A stretch of 64,000 nt of DNA, taken from Corynebacterium freneyi (GTDB lineage Bacteria > Actinomycetota > Actinomycetes > Mycobacteriales > Mycobacteriaceae). The notes beneath the pieces were generated by a model. It had not been told where the DNA came from. It ran no database searches and saw only the letters and a list, made by a program, of their open reading frames with translations. This document shows, one piece after another, positions 30,853-40,912 of the stretch. Each line of letters begins with the position of its first letter. The stretch's first letter is position 1. The stretch is taken from the NCBI RefSeq assembly GCF_030408835.1, contig NZ_CP047357.1:434001-498000 (forward strand), written 5' to 3'. The position numbers and the translations under genes are program-made.

Positions 30853-30991
30853 CGCGTCGCGGGCGCGAGTCTCCGGAAAAACGGTTCCGGCAACCGGGTT
30901 GATTGCTACCGTTGCCAAAAAGAGGCGGTGCGCCACCAGCCCGGCCGCCGCCCGGAACGTCCGCCCCGCGGGGCGGGGAGGGAAGAGTGAC

Positions 30992-32713
30992 ATGGGTGCG
31001 CGACGCGACTATGACGTGTTGGTGATCGGCTCGGGCTTCGGAGGCTCGGTGGCCGCGCTGCGGCTGACCGAGAAGGGATACCGCGTCGGCGTGATCGAGG
31101 CGGGCCGCCGGTTCGAGGACCATGAGTTCGCCAAGACCAGCTGGCGGCTGCACAAGTACCTGTGGGCCCCGCAGTTCGGCCTGTTCGGCGTGCAGCGGGT
31201 CCACCTGCTCAAGGACGTGATGATCCTCGCCGGCGCCGGCGTCGGCGGCGGGTCGCTGAACTACGCCAACACGCTGTACAAGCCGCCGTCGCCGTTCTTC
31301 CGGGATCCGCAGTGGGCGGACATCACCGACTGGGAGAAGGAGCTGACCCCGTACTACGAGCAGGCCCGCAAGATGCTCGGCGTGGTCACCAACCCGTCGG
31401 TCACCCCCGCCGACCGCGTCATGCGGGAAGTCGCCGAGGACATGGGCGTCGGCGACACGTTCGTGCCGACGCCCGTCGGCGTGTTCTTCGGCGAAAAGAC
31501 CGGCGGCGAGGGCGCTCCGGGCGAACTCGTGCCCGACCCGTACTTCGGCGGTGCCGGCCCCGAGCGCCGCGCGTGCACCGAATGCGGCGAGTGCATGACC
31601 GGCTGCCGCCACAACGCCAAGAACACCCTGCTGAAGAACTACCTCCACCTGGCGGAGGCGGCCGGGGCGCACATCATCCCGCGCACCACCGTCCGCGAGC
31701 TCCACCCGCGGGCCGACGGCTCGTGGGACGTCGTCACCGAGCGCACGGGCGCCTGGGTGAACAAGCGCCGCCGCACGTACACCGCGGACCAGGTCATCGT
31801 CGCCGCCGGTTCCTGGGGCAGCCAGAACCTGCTGCACCGCCAGCGCAGCGACGGACACCTGCCCAACATGTCGTCGCGCCTGGGCTACCTGACCCGCACC
31901 AACTCCGAGGCCATCGTCGGCGCCATGCGCCCGACCCTCGACCCGAACGCCGACTACTCGGAGGGCGTGGCCATCACGTCGTCGTTCTTCCCGGAGCCCA
32001 ACACCCACATCGAGCCGGTGCGCTACGGCAAGGGGTCCAACGCCATCGCCCTGCTGCAGACCCTCATGACCGACGGCGGCGCCGGCGGGCCGCGCTGGTG
32101 GAAGCTGATCAAGGAGCTCGCCGCCGACCCGAAGGTCATTTTCCAGCTGTTCAACCTGCGCAAGTGGTCGCAGCGCACCGTGATCTCGCTGGTGATGCAG
32201 AACTCGAACAACAGCCTGACCACCCACCTGAACAAGTGGGGGCCGCTGCGCCTGCTGTCGTCGCGTCAGGGCGAGGGCGAACCCAACCCGTCGTGGATCC
32301 CCGCGGGCAACGAAGCCACCCGCCGCGTCGCCGAGAAGATCGGCGGCATCGCCGGCGGCACATGGGGCGAGATCTTCAACATTCCGCTCACCGCCCACTT
32401 CATCGGCGGTGCGCCGATCTCGGCTTCCCCGGAGCGCGGCGTCGTCGACCCGTACAACCGCGTGTGGGGATACCCGACGCTGCACATCACCGACGGCACG
32501 TCCATGCCCGCCAACCCGGGCGTCAACCCGTCGCTGTCCATCACCGCGATCGCCGAGCGCGCCACCGCCCTGTGGCCGAACAAGGGCGAGGCCGACCCCC
32601 GCCCGTCGCAGGACGAGGCCTACCGCGACGTCGCGCCCGTGGCCCCGGTCGCCCCGACCGTGCCCGCCGACGCCCCGGCCGCCCTCAATTTGGGCATGCC
32701 CGTCCGCAGGTGA
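30992..32713 (+). CDS. GMC-family FAD oxidoreductase (choD-like)
   Basis: A 573-residue flavoprotein. The FAD-binding Rossmann motif GSGFGGSVAALRL is at residues about 14-26, and the GMC substrate loop GAGVGGGSLNYANTLY is present. A C-x2-C-x2-C-x3-C cluster (CTECGECMTGC) near residue 192 resembles an iron-sulfur site. The C-terminal GMC phrase DGTSMPANPGVNPSLSITAIAERA ends the catalytic core. In M. tuberculosis the gene at this position (choD) was annotated cholesterol oxidase. Whether sterols are substrates here is unknown, and corynebacteria may use it for another alcohol. GGGAGGGAAGAG supports the ATG at 30992. Confidence 0.87.
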   Translation: MGARRDYDVLVIGSGFGGSVAALRLTEKGYRVGVIEAGRRFEDHEFAKTSWRLHKYLWAPQFGLFGVQRVHLLKDVMILAGAGVGGGSLNYANTLYKPPSPFFRDPQWADITDWEKELTPYYEQARKMLGVVTNPSVTPADRVMREVAEDMGVGDTFVPTPVGVFFGEKTGGEGAPGELVPDPYFGGAGPERRACTECGECMTGCRHNAKNTLLKNYLHLAEAAGAHIIPRTTVRELHPRADGSWDVVTERTGAWVNKRRRTYTADQVIVAAGSWGSQNLLHRQRSDGHLPNMSSRLGYLTRTNSEAIVGAMRPTLDPNADYSEGVAITSSFFPEPNTHIEPVRYGKGSNAIALLQTLMTDGGAGGPRWWKLIKELAADPKVIFQLFNLRKWSQRTVISLVMQNSNNSLTTHLNKWGPLRLLSSRQGEGEPNPSWIPAGNEATRRVAEKIGGIAGGTWGEIFNIPLTAHFIGGAPISASPERGVVDPYNRVWGYPTLHITDGTSMPANPGVNPSLSITAIAERATALWPNKGEADPRPSQDEAYRDVAPVAPVAPTVPADAPAALNLGMPVRR

Positions 32714-32805
32714 CGGTGGACGGGCGACGCGGCGGGCGTCGTAAAGCATGAAGCCGACGCGAAGCCGGGGGCGGAGCCGAAAAGGGCCCGCCCCCGCACG
32801 TGCGC

Positions 32806-32811
32806 TAAAAT
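32806..32811 (+). promoter_or_regulatory. guaA -10 box, leaderless start
   Basis: TAAAAT, a near-consensus hexamer, ends six bases before the guaA GTG with no ribosome binding site. It is among the clearest leaderless promoters in the window. Confidence 0.62.
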
Positions 32812-32817
32812 CGCGGT

Positions 32818-34386
<1,569 letters not shown>

Positions 34387-34420
34387 GCCCGGTGGTCGGG
34401 TCGCCGTCGAGCATGGCTTC

Positions 34421-35182
34421 CTAGCCGGCGAGGGCCGTGTCCGTGAGTTGAGCGAACTCGCGGGCGCGGCCCTTTTCCGTCAGTGCGGAGGTGTTCTTCG
34501 CGATGGTGATGCGCCCATCGGCCTCCAGGGTGCGGAGAGCGGCGTGCACGGCATCGTCGTCAAGCATGGCGAAGTAGGACAGGTGGTCGGTGAAGAAGAC
34601 GTAACCGTCGCGTAGACGTGCGACGAAGAGGACCGCGAGGATGCGGGCCTCTGGTGAGTCGGCGGGGTAGGGGCAGCGCTGTGCGAAGTTGTCGGGAAGT
34701 TGTGCGGCCGCCGGGAGGAATCCGAATTGCTGCGGCAGGATTGCGCAGGTAGCGGTGATGGCCGAAAGTGCGATGACCACGACAGTCGCGACGGAGCTTG
34801 AGGGGATGTGCTCGGTGACAGCAGCAATAATCCATGCGCCTGGGAACATCAGCAGCATGCTTATGCCGCCAGTCCAGGAAATGTCGTTCGGCGACTCGCG
34901 CATCGGCTCGGCGAAACGGGATGGCCTGGTTTTTTCGTCGGGTGTTTTCGCGTGGCGCGCGAAGACGCTGATGCCGATGAGCGCCAGCAAAAGCGCCGTC
35001 ACGCTCCACCAGCCGATGGCGCCGATGATCCGGGCCTGGAGCAGCGCGAGCAGTGCGATGAGCGCAGTGGCGGCGCCAATCACCGTTCCCAGCCGCACGG
35101 GGTCGTTGATGAATGCCGTCGTGCGTTCGGCGGCGTCCCGGTAAGACGCCGAAGAGTGCAGGCGTTGGTTGCGCTCGGTCAT
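34421..35182 (-). CDS. Multi-pass membrane protein with C-terminal winged-helix-like domain
   Basis: A 253-residue protein of unknown function. Four hydrophobic segments are visible (about 32-50, 56-74, 104-122, 128-148), the first pair separated from the second by a charged loop. Residues about 170-250 form a soluble domain (SPEARILAVLFVARLRDGYVFF, DDAVHAALRTLEADGRITI, LTEKGRAREFAQL) that reads like a winged helix. It could sense something in the membrane or be a DNA-bound regulator. A TACAGT box lies eight bases upstream of the ATG. Base composition is lower in GC than that of guaA, so recent acquisition is possible. Confidence 0.72.
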   Translation of the reverse strand: MTERNQRLHSSASYRDAAERTTAFINDPVRLGTVIGAATALIALLALLQARIIGAIGWWSVTALLLALIGISVFARHAKTPDEKTRPSRFAEPMRESPNDISWTGGISMLLMFPGAWIIAAVTEHIPSSSVATVVVIALSAITATCAILPQQFGFLPAAAQLPDNFAQRCPYPADSPEARILAVLFVARLRDGYVFFTDHLSYFAMLDDDAVHAALRTLEADGRITIAKNTSALTEKGRAREFAQLTDTALAG

Positions 35183-35247
35183 GCTTCTTCACTGTAGTAA
35201 CGCGGGGACCATGGATTGCCCGGTGCCGGATGGCTAGGGTTATGCCC

Positions 35248-35559
35248 ATGAGCATCGTCAAGATCAACGCCATTTCCGTTCCCGAAGGCGCCGGCGAGGA
35301 GCTGGAGCGTCGCTTTTCCGCCAACTCCTCGAAGATGGCCGACGTCCCGGGCTTCATCGGTTTCCAGCTGCTGCGTCCGACCGCGGGGGAGAGCCGCTAC
35401 TTCGTCTTCACCGAGTGGGAGAACGAGGAGGCCTACCAGGGCTGGCGCGGTGGCCGTGCTTTCAAGGCCTCGCACGAGGGCGAGGAGCGCAAGCCGGTGT
35501 CGTCGTCGGCTGAGCTGCTGGAGTTCGACGTCGTCCTGGACGTGCCCGGCTCCGCGTAG
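35248..35559 (+). CDS. IsdG/MhuD-type haem-degrading monooxygenase (ABM fold)
   Basis: A 103-residue ferredoxin-like-fold protein of the antibiotic biosynthesis monooxygenase superfamily. The Asn-Trp-His triad known from IsdG and IsdI (N6/7, W66/67, H76/77) is matched by Asn7, Trp66 and His76. Haem cleavage with iron release is therefore plausible. The surrounding sequence MADVPGFIGFQLLRP and FTEWENEEAYQGW is typical of the family. The start is the ATG after a TAGGGT -10 box (gap seven bases), with no Shine-Dalgarno; an ATG six bases upstream is less likely. A strong terminator follows, so it is monocistronic. Corynebacteria are better known for canonical HmuO-type haem oxygenase. Confidence 0.82.
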   Translation: MSIVKINAISVPEGAGEELERRFSANSSKMADVPGFIGFQLLRPTAGESRYFVFTEWENEEAYQGWRGGRAFKASHEGEERKPVSSSAELLEFDVVLDVPGSA

Positions 35560-35601
35560 CCGTTCTTGGGGCGGGACGACGACCCGCCCGCCCCGCCTGT
35601 T

Positions 35602-35632
35602 CCGCCGACCTTTTCGGTCGGCGGTTTTCGCG
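35602..35632 (+). terminator. Rho-independent terminator of the haem monooxygenase gene
   Basis: Perfect 9-bp stem CCGCCGACC-TTTTC-GGTCGGCGG, then TTTTCGCG and a further TTTTT. Confidence 0.92.
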
Positions 35633-35690
35633 TTTTTCGGGGCCGTCGGTCGGGTGACCGGGACTGTTGACGACGTTCCGGGCATGCGCA

Positions 35691-35720
35691 TACACTTTCG
35701 AACGTAGTAAATGTGTTCGA
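35691..35720 (+). promoter_or_regulatory. imuA'-imuB promoter with LexA (SOS) box
   Basis: TACACT at 35691-35696 is a -10 box. TAGTAAATGTGTTCGA at 35705-35720 matches the corynebacterial/mycobacterial LexA palindrome TCGAACATGTGTTCGA at 13 of 16 positions and overlaps the expected start of transcription, a place where LexA would block initiation. Confidence 0.72.
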
Positions 35721-35737
35721 TCGTCGGGGAGGTCGTC

Positions 35738-36598
35738 ATGTCCGCGTTGCGCGCCGTGCCGGACCTGTCCGGGTTGAATCGCGAGGACACCGTCGCCGCG
35801 TTGCGGAAATCCATGGCGGGGTTGGGGGCCGTCGTGCCCGAGCCTGCCAGTGGTCGCGGCGGCGACGGGGGTCGCGGTTCCCATGTCGTGGTCGGCGATG
35901 GTGGAGTCGGCGATGGTGGCGGTGTTGTTCCTGCAGCTGGAGATGGGTATTCCGTCGCTGATGGGCGCGTTCCCGTTCCCGCCGGACTTGCGGGGCTTCT
36001 CGACGGCGGCCTGCTCAAGGGTGCCGTCAGTTCCATTGACGCCGCCGGTGCGGTGGTGGCGGGGATTCTCGCCGAAGTCACCGCCGTCGGCGGGCATGTC
36101 GCGCTCGTCGGCCTGCCGGATTTCGCGCCGCTGAGCATCGTCGAACACGGTGGCGATCTCTCCCGGGTTCTCGACGTGCCGGAACCCGGCGAATCGCCCC
36201 TCGAGGTGGTGGCGCTCTTGGCCGATGGCGTCGACGTGGTCGTCGTCAAGCTGGAGCGCATGCCCCCGCCCTCGGCCGCGCGTCCCGTCATGGCCCGGCT
36301 GCGGGGGTCGGGGTGCGCGCTGCTGTACGTCGGCGAGGGATGGCCGGGATCGAAGGTGTCGGTGGCGTCGCGGGTGACGGCGATCCACGGGCTCGGCGCG
36401 GGGCACGGGCGCATCCGCGGGGTCGAGTTCCACGTCACGGCGCGCGGGGCGGGGCGGCCCGAACGTGGCGTGCGCTGGACCATCGGCGACTGCCCGACGT
36501 CGGAGGCTGCGGCGACGGAGGCGACGGCGCTCGACGTGCGGGAAGGCTCCGGCGCGGCCGGCGGCGTGGTCCCGTTGCCGCTGCGGAAGGCCGAATGA
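35738..36598 (+). CDS. imuA': Mutasome accessory protein ImuA' (RecA-like fold)
   Basis: A 286-residue protein, the Rv3395c-type partner of ImuB and DnaE2 in mutagenic translesion synthesis. It reads as a RecA/SulA-like alpha-beta domain: a strand-rich core LKGAVSSIDAAGAVVAGILAEVTAVGGHVALVG, read in pieces, with hydrophobic strand VDVVVVKLER and a closing RGVEFHV segment. The P-loop is degraded, as is typical of ImuA', so ATP hydrolysis is not expected. A Gly/Val-rich stretch around residues 35-90 is low-complexity. GGGGAGG lies five bases before the ATG. The SOS box just upstream and imuB 13 bases downstream define a DNA-damage-induced operon. Confidence 0.84.
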   Translation: MSALRAVPDLSGLNREDTVAALRKSMAGLGAVVPEPASGRGGDGGRGSHVVVGDGGVGDGGGVVPAAGDGYSVADGRVPVPAGLAGLLDGGLLKGAVSSIDAAGAVVAGILAEVTAVGGHVALVGLPDFAPLSIVEHGGDLSRVLDVPEPGESPLEVVALLADGVDVVVVKLERMPPPSAARPVMARLRGSGCALLYVGEGWPGSKVSVASRVTAIHGLGAGHGRIRGVEFHVTARGAGRPERGVRWTIGDCPTSEAAATEATALDVREGSGAAGGVVPLPLRKAE

Positions 36599-36611
36599 GG
36601 GGCGGGCGACG

Positions 36612-38324
36612 GTGACGCGGATCCTGGGCATGTGGCTGCCCGATTGGCCGATTCAGGCGGCGCGGTTTTCCGGCGCGACGGGCGGGGCCGGGCCGCAGGC
36701 GCCCATCGCGGTGCTGTCCGACGCGACCGTGGCGGCCTGCTCCGATGCGGCGCGGCGGGCGGGCGTGCGGCGTGGCCAGGGGCGTCGGCATGCGCAGGCG
36801 GCATGTCCCGACCTGATCGTCGTCGACGCTGACCCGGCGCGCGACGCCCGCGAGTTCGAGCCGGTGCTCGACCGCATCGGCGACGTCGCCGCGGGAGTGG
36901 AGGCGCTGCGGCCCGGACTGGTGGTCCTCGGCGTCGACGGCCCGGCGAAGTATCACGGCGGCGAGGCGAAGACGGTGGAGATGCTCCTCGACGCCGCCGC
37001 GCTCGCCGGGGCGGATTGCCTCGTCGGCATCGCCGATGACGTGACCACCGCGGTGCTCGCCGCGAGGCGGGGCGTGCAGCTGCCCGTCGGCGGTGGCCCG
37101 GCGTTTTTGCGCGGGGTGTCGTTGGCGGAGGTCGCGGCGGAAACGGCCCTGGATTTCCCGGCGGCGCTGGGGCGGGCCTGGGTGGATCTGGGTTTGCGGA
37201 CGCTTGGCGACGTCGCCGACCTTCCCGCCCGCGACGTGGCGGGCCGGTTCGGGACGGAGGGCGCGAGATGGCGGAAGGTCGCCGCCGGGGAGCTGGAGCG
37301 GCGGGTGGCGCCCCGGACGCCGCCGCGGGACCTGGCGATCGTGCATCGCCCGGAGGAGACGCTGACGCGCGTCGACGCCGCCGCGTTCATCGCCCGCGCG
37401 CTGGCGGCGAAGCTGCATCATCGGCTGCGCGAGCACGGGTTGGCGTGTCATCGGCTCGCGGTGACCGCGGAGTTCACCGACGGCGCCGAACTGCGCCGCG
37501 TGTGGCGTTGCGCCGGTCCGCTCGACGAAGCGGCCACCGCCGACCGCGTGCGCTGGCAGCTCGACGGGTGGTTGACCGGGCGCGCCATCGCCGCAGCGGA
37601 GGCCGCGGCGGGGACCACCGCGCAGACGGCGGTGGAGGGGGAGGGCGACTCCGCCGGCCCGGTCGACGTCGTCGATGACGCCATCGACGACGATGCCCCC
37701 GACGCCCGCGGCATCGCGGCGTTGACGTTGGAGCCGCTGGAGGTCATCGTCGCCGGCGTCGAACGCGATGCGCTGTGGGGCGGGGCCGATGCGGCGTCGG
37801 AACGGGCGGGCAGGGCCGCCGCCCGAGTCCAGGGTCTGCTCGGCCCGGAGGCGGTGCGCCGACCCGTCGACGTCGGCGGCCGCGGCCCGTCCGAACGCGT
37901 GGCCATGGTCCCGGTGGGGGAGGAGGCCCCTCCCGTCACGGGGCGGTGGCCCGGGGCGCTGCCCGCGCCGAACCCGGCGGTCACGCCGGGCGGGTCGGCG
38001 TCCCCTCAGTCACCGTCGGCGCGTCACCCCGCGTCGAAGGTCGGGTTGCACGACGCCGCCGGCGACACCATCGCCGTCACCGGGCGGGGCACCCTCACCG
38101 GCGTGCCCGCCGTGTTGCGCTGGGGCGGCCGCGACCACGAGGTCACCGCATGGGCCGGGCCATGGCCCGTCGACGAACGCTGGTGGACCCCCGACGACGC
38201 CCGCCGCGCCGCCCGCATGCACGTCGCCGTGGACGCCCCCGCCGGGGCGGGTGGGCGCGGGCCGCAGGCGTTCCTGCTCATCGGCCACGCGGGAAAGTGG
38301 CGCATCGAAGGCAGATACGGCTGA
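36612..38324 (+). CDS. imuB: Y-family polymerase-like mutasome protein ImuB
   Basis: A 570-residue Y-family DNA polymerase homologue that tethers DnaE2 to the beta clamp in damage-induced mutagenesis. It starts RILGMWLPDWPIQA, with helix-hairpin-helix phrases (GRAWVDLGLRTLGDVADLPARDVAGRFG), the little-finger domain and the C-terminal ImuB tail ending WRIEGRYG. The catalytic acidic residues of active Y polymerases are not in the expected places (the VLGVDGPAKYHGG region lacks the D-E pair), fitting a non-catalytic role. The GTG at 36612 was chosen over the ATG at 36630 because VTRILGMW is family-like. Coupled to imuA'; dnaE2 is 4.8 kb away. Confidence 0.92.
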   Translation: MTRILGMWLPDWPIQAARFSGATGGAGPQAPIAVLSDATVAACSDAARRAGVRRGQGRRHAQAACPDLIVVDADPARDAREFEPVLDRIGDVAAGVEALRPGLVVLGVDGPAKYHGGEAKTVEMLLDAAALAGADCLVGIADDVTTAVLAARRGVQLPVGGGPAFLRGVSLAEVAAETALDFPAALGRAWVDLGLRTLGDVADLPARDVAGRFGTEGARWRKVAAGELERRVAPRTPPRDLAIVHRPEETLTRVDAAAFIARALAAKLHHRLREHGLACHRLAVTAEFTDGAELRRVWRCAGPLDEAATADRVRWQLDGWLTGRAIAAAEAAAGTTAQTAVEGEGDSAGPVDVVDDAIDDDAPDARGIAALTLEPLEVIVAGVERDALWGGADAASERAGRAAARVQGLLGPEAVRRPVDVGGRGPSERVAMVPVGEEAPPVTGRWPGALPAPNPAVTPGGSASPQSPSARHPASKVGLHDAAGDTIAVTGRGTLTGVPAVLRWGGRDHEVTAWAGPWPVDERWWTPDDARRAARMHVAVDAPAGAGGRGPQAFLLIGHAGKWRIEGRYG

Positions 38325-38338
38325 GGGAAACGGTGAAC

Positions 38339-39010
38339 TTAACGGGCCTCGATGTCGATGATCAGCCGCGTCGGATTCTGGGCCTTGAACACCTTGAACC
38401 CGGGGCGCTCGCCGTCGATGCCCACCACGTACTGCGTGGCGCCCTCGAAGGTGCCGAAACCGCGGACCTCCGTGATCGCCGACGTGCCCTCCGGCTTGAC
38501 CGGGCCATTCGGGTAATCCTCCACGTTGAAGTCGAAGGGATAGCCCGTGCCGCGCACGTCGACGGACAACTTGTGGGCGCCGCTGACGCTGATCGGGTTG
38601 CCGCTGCCCTGCTGGGTCGGCATGTCCTCGTACCGCACCCAGTACCCCGGCTCGCCGTCGCCGATGAACTCGATGACGATGCGGTCGAAACCATCGTGCG
38701 AGCCGATGCGGACATCCTTGATGCCCAGGTAGGAACCGTCCGCGGGGGCCGCCTCCGCCGGGGCGTCCGAGTAGTCGACGTCGGGGGCGGGGTCGGCCTC
38801 CAGCGTCGCCGGCGCCCCTCCGCCGCCGTCGGCGCCCGAGGACGTGGGCGTGCCCTCCGAGCGCATCGACACCGCCGAATCGACGTCCGGCTCCGCCCCG
38901 GACGAGCAGGCGGCGAGGCCGAGGACGAGGGAGCCCGCGGCGATCACCGCCGCCACGGAGCGGGCGGTGGCGCGGTTCGAACGGGTCGAGGTGCGGGGGC
39001 CGAGCATCAT
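38339..39010 (-). CDS. Secreted lipoprotein with AMIN-like domain
   Basis: A 223-residue predicted lipoprotein. The lipobox LGLAAC places the lipidated Cys at residue 35, after an Arg-rich n-region and a hydrophobic core. A Gly/Ala/Ser-rich linker leads to a beta-rich C-terminal domain. It contains IGSHDGFDRIVIEFIGDGEPGYWVRY and ends NPTRLIIDIEA, phrasing typical of AMIN-like carbohydrate- or peptidoglycan-binding domains. A cell-wall-binding role is inferred; no enzyme motif is present. The start follows a TACGGT -10 box by seven bases on the minus strand (leaderless). The gene is convergent with imuB, separated by only 14 bases. Confidence 0.83.
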   Translation of the reverse strand: MMLGPRTSTRSNRATARSVAAVIAAGSLVLGLAACSSGAEPDVDSAVSMRSEGTPTSSGADGGGGAPATLEADPAPDVDYSDAPAEAAPADGSYLGIKDVRIGSHDGFDRIVIEFIGDGEPGYWVRYEDMPTQQGSGNPISVSGAHKLSVDVRGTGYPFDFNVEDYPNGPVKPEGTSAITEVRGFGTFEGATQYVVGIDGERPGFKVFKAQNPTRLIIDIEAR

Positions 39011-39159
39011 GCTTTCGACCGTAGGACGGCTTTTTTTGAATGGCAATTAGCCCGAAGCGCAAAACCCCAGGTCGCTGGGTACAGAGTGAAAAGTGTTGTC
39101 AAACGGTGACCGGACGGGGGAGGCAACCGTGACCCCGGACACCTTGTTAGGCTTAACTC

Positions 39160-40170
39160 ATGACGGAAACCGTGTGCTCTGACCTGGGACATGAGCCGCT
39201 GCCGGGTACGGCGAAAGGCGGCGTCCTGTTCATCGCGCTCGAGCATCAGTATGGGTGGAGCCACGACATCCTCGATGGCGGGGTGTTCGGCGAGGAGCTG
39301 ACCGCCCGCATCAAGGATTGGCTCGCCGAGCGCGGCGGTTCGCTGCAGTTGATCCGCAAGCCGGGGCGTCTCGGCCAGATCCCCTGTGACGGCGTGACCA
39401 TGTACGTGGCGCATTGCCCGCCGCGGATCGACGCGCCGGACGGGGCCGGGGCGGGGGAGGGCGCCGCGTTTTCGGCGCCGCGCCTGGAGGTCCGCACGGT
39501 CTGCGACGTCGAGGAGATGCTGTCGCTGGACGTTCGGCTGGGGCGGCCGACGGAGGGGGCTCGCGTCGTCGACGAGCCGTTGTTGCTGGTGTGCACGCAC
39601 GGCAAGCGCGACCGGTGCTGTGCGGTGAAGGGGCGGCCGATCGCCCAGGCGCTCAACAACGTCCACCCGGATGCGGTGTGGGAGACGTCGCATTCCAAGG
39701 GGCACCGGTTTGCGCCGGCGTTGGTGCTGTTGCCGTGGAATTACTCGTACGGGCGGCTGTCGGCGGTCGAGACGAAGCAGATGCTTGACGACGCCTCGTC
39801 GGGAATCCTCCACGCCGGAGGGTGCCGCGGCCGCGGGGTGTGGGATGCCCGCGGGCAGGTCGCGGAACTCGCGGCGCGCGGGGAGGTCGATGAGTGGGCG
39901 ATCGACGCCGTGGCCGCGGTGGACGTCGCCGACGTGGTCGACGCGGTGTTGGACGAGGGCGCCGGGCATTCGCCGGAGACGCTCGAGCGGCTGCGCGGGG
40001 TGCTGGTGCATGCGCCGGCCGCCGATGCCGCCGCCGTCGTGGAGTTCGACGACGGCCGCACCGTCGGCGTGGCTCTCGAGCAGACGGTCACCGAGGGCGT
40101 GGTGTCCTCCTGCGGCGACGCGCCCGGCCCGAAGAAGGGCTGGCGGGCGCTGGCCGCGGCGGAGATCTAG
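39160..40170 (+). CDS. Sucrase/ferredoxin-like family protein
   Basis: A 336-residue thioredoxin-like-fold protein of the Suc-Fer family. Conserved elements are CTHGKRDRCCAVKGRPI (probably iron-sulfur ligands, with Cys pairs), ETSHSKGHRFAPALVLLPWNYSYGRL and the C-terminal two-Cys-containing segment with SSCGD. The fungal homologue Apd1 carries a Cys/His-ligated 2Fe-2S cluster; the role in bacteria is unknown. A TAGGCT box six bases before the ATG suggests a leaderless mRNA. Convergent with metI, sharing a short hairpin. Confidence 0.84.
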   Translation: MTETVCSDLGHEPLPGTAKGGVLFIALEHQYGWSHDILDGGVFGEELTARIKDWLAERGGSLQLIRKPGRLGQIPCDGVTMYVAHCPPRIDAPDGAGAGEGAAFSAPRLEVRTVCDVEEMLSLDVRLGRPTEGARVVDEPLLLVCTHGKRDRCCAVKGRPIAQALNNVHPDAVWETSHSKGHRFAPALVLLPWNYSYGRLSAVETKQMLDDASSGILHAGGCRGRGVWDARGQVAELAARGEVDEWAIDAVAAVDVADVVDAVLDEGAGHSPETLERLRGVLVHAPAADAAAVVEFDDGRTVGVALEQTVTEGVVSSCGDAPGPKKGWRALAAAEI

Positions 40171-40172
40171 CG

Positions 40173-40199
40173 GGTCATGGCGCCTAGCGGCGCATGACC
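40173..40199. terminator. Bidirectional hairpin between converging genes
   Basis: GGTCAT-GCGC pairs with GCGC-ATGACC with one bulged base and a CTAGCG loop that includes the metI stop. There is no clear T-run on either side. Confidence 0.4.
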
Positions 40200-40912
40200 T
40201 TCTTCGCCAGGAAATTGCCCAGCAGCTGGGCGGCCTGGACGATGAGGATGATCACCAGGGTGGTCACCAGCGTCACGTTCCAGTCGAAGGCGCGGTAGCC
40301 GTAGACGATGGCGAAGTCGCCCAGGCCACCGCCGCCGATGTAGCCGGCCATGGCCGACATGTCGACGACCGCGATGAACGCGAAGGTGTAGCCCAGGATC
40401 AGCGGGCCGAGGGCCTCGGGGACGATGACCGTGCGGATGATCCGCCACGGCCCCGCGCCCATCGCCCGGGCGGCCTCGATGACGCCGGGGTCGATGGCCA
40501 TGAGGTTCTGCTCGACCAGGCGGGCGACGGCGAAGGACGCGGCGATGGTCATGACGAAGATCGCCGCCCCGGTGCCGATGGTCTTGCCCACCACGAGTTT
40601 GGTCAGCGGGCCGACGGCCGTGACCAGGATGATGAACGGGATCGGCCGCACGAAGTTCACGGCCAGGTTCAGCAGGGTGTGCAGCGGGCCGGACGGCAGC
40701 ACGCCGGACGACCGGGAGACGTACAGCAGCACGCCCAGCACCAGTCCGACGAGGCCGCCGATGACCATGGTCACGCAGACCATCCACAGCGTTTCGCCGA
40801 AGGCGTCCCACATGCGGGGGCCCAGCAGCTCCCAGTCGGTGTCGCGGGCGAGGATCTCGGTGGCCGTCGACGTGGCCGCCGCGGCGGTCGCGGTTGCGGT
40901 GGTGACGCTCAT
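40184..40912 (-). CDS. metI: Methionine ABC transporter permease
   Basis: A 242-residue inner-membrane permease of the MetI family with five predicted helices. The EAA loop is AARAMGAGPWRIIRTVIVPEALGPLI, where it docks with MetN. An Ala/Thr-rich N-terminal tail of about 20 residues precedes the conserved DTDWELLGPRMWDAFGETLWMV. The start overlaps the metN stop (TCAT), so metN and metI are translated together. Together with metQ and metN it forms an importer for methionine, probably D- and L-forms. The transcript is likely controlled from the metQ promoter. Confidence 0.95.
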   Translation of the reverse strand: MSVTTATATAAAATSTATEILARDTDWELLGPRMWDAFGETLWMVCVTMVIGGLVGLVLGVLLYVSRSSGVLPSGPLHTLLNLAVNFVRPIPFIILVTAVGPLTKLVVGKTIGTGAAIFVMTIAASFAVARLVEQNLMAIDPGVIEAARAMGAGPWRIIRTVIVPEALGPLILGYTFAFIAVVDMSAMAGYIGGGGLGDFAIVYGYRAFDWNVTLVTTLVIILIVQAAQLLGNFLAKKVMRR

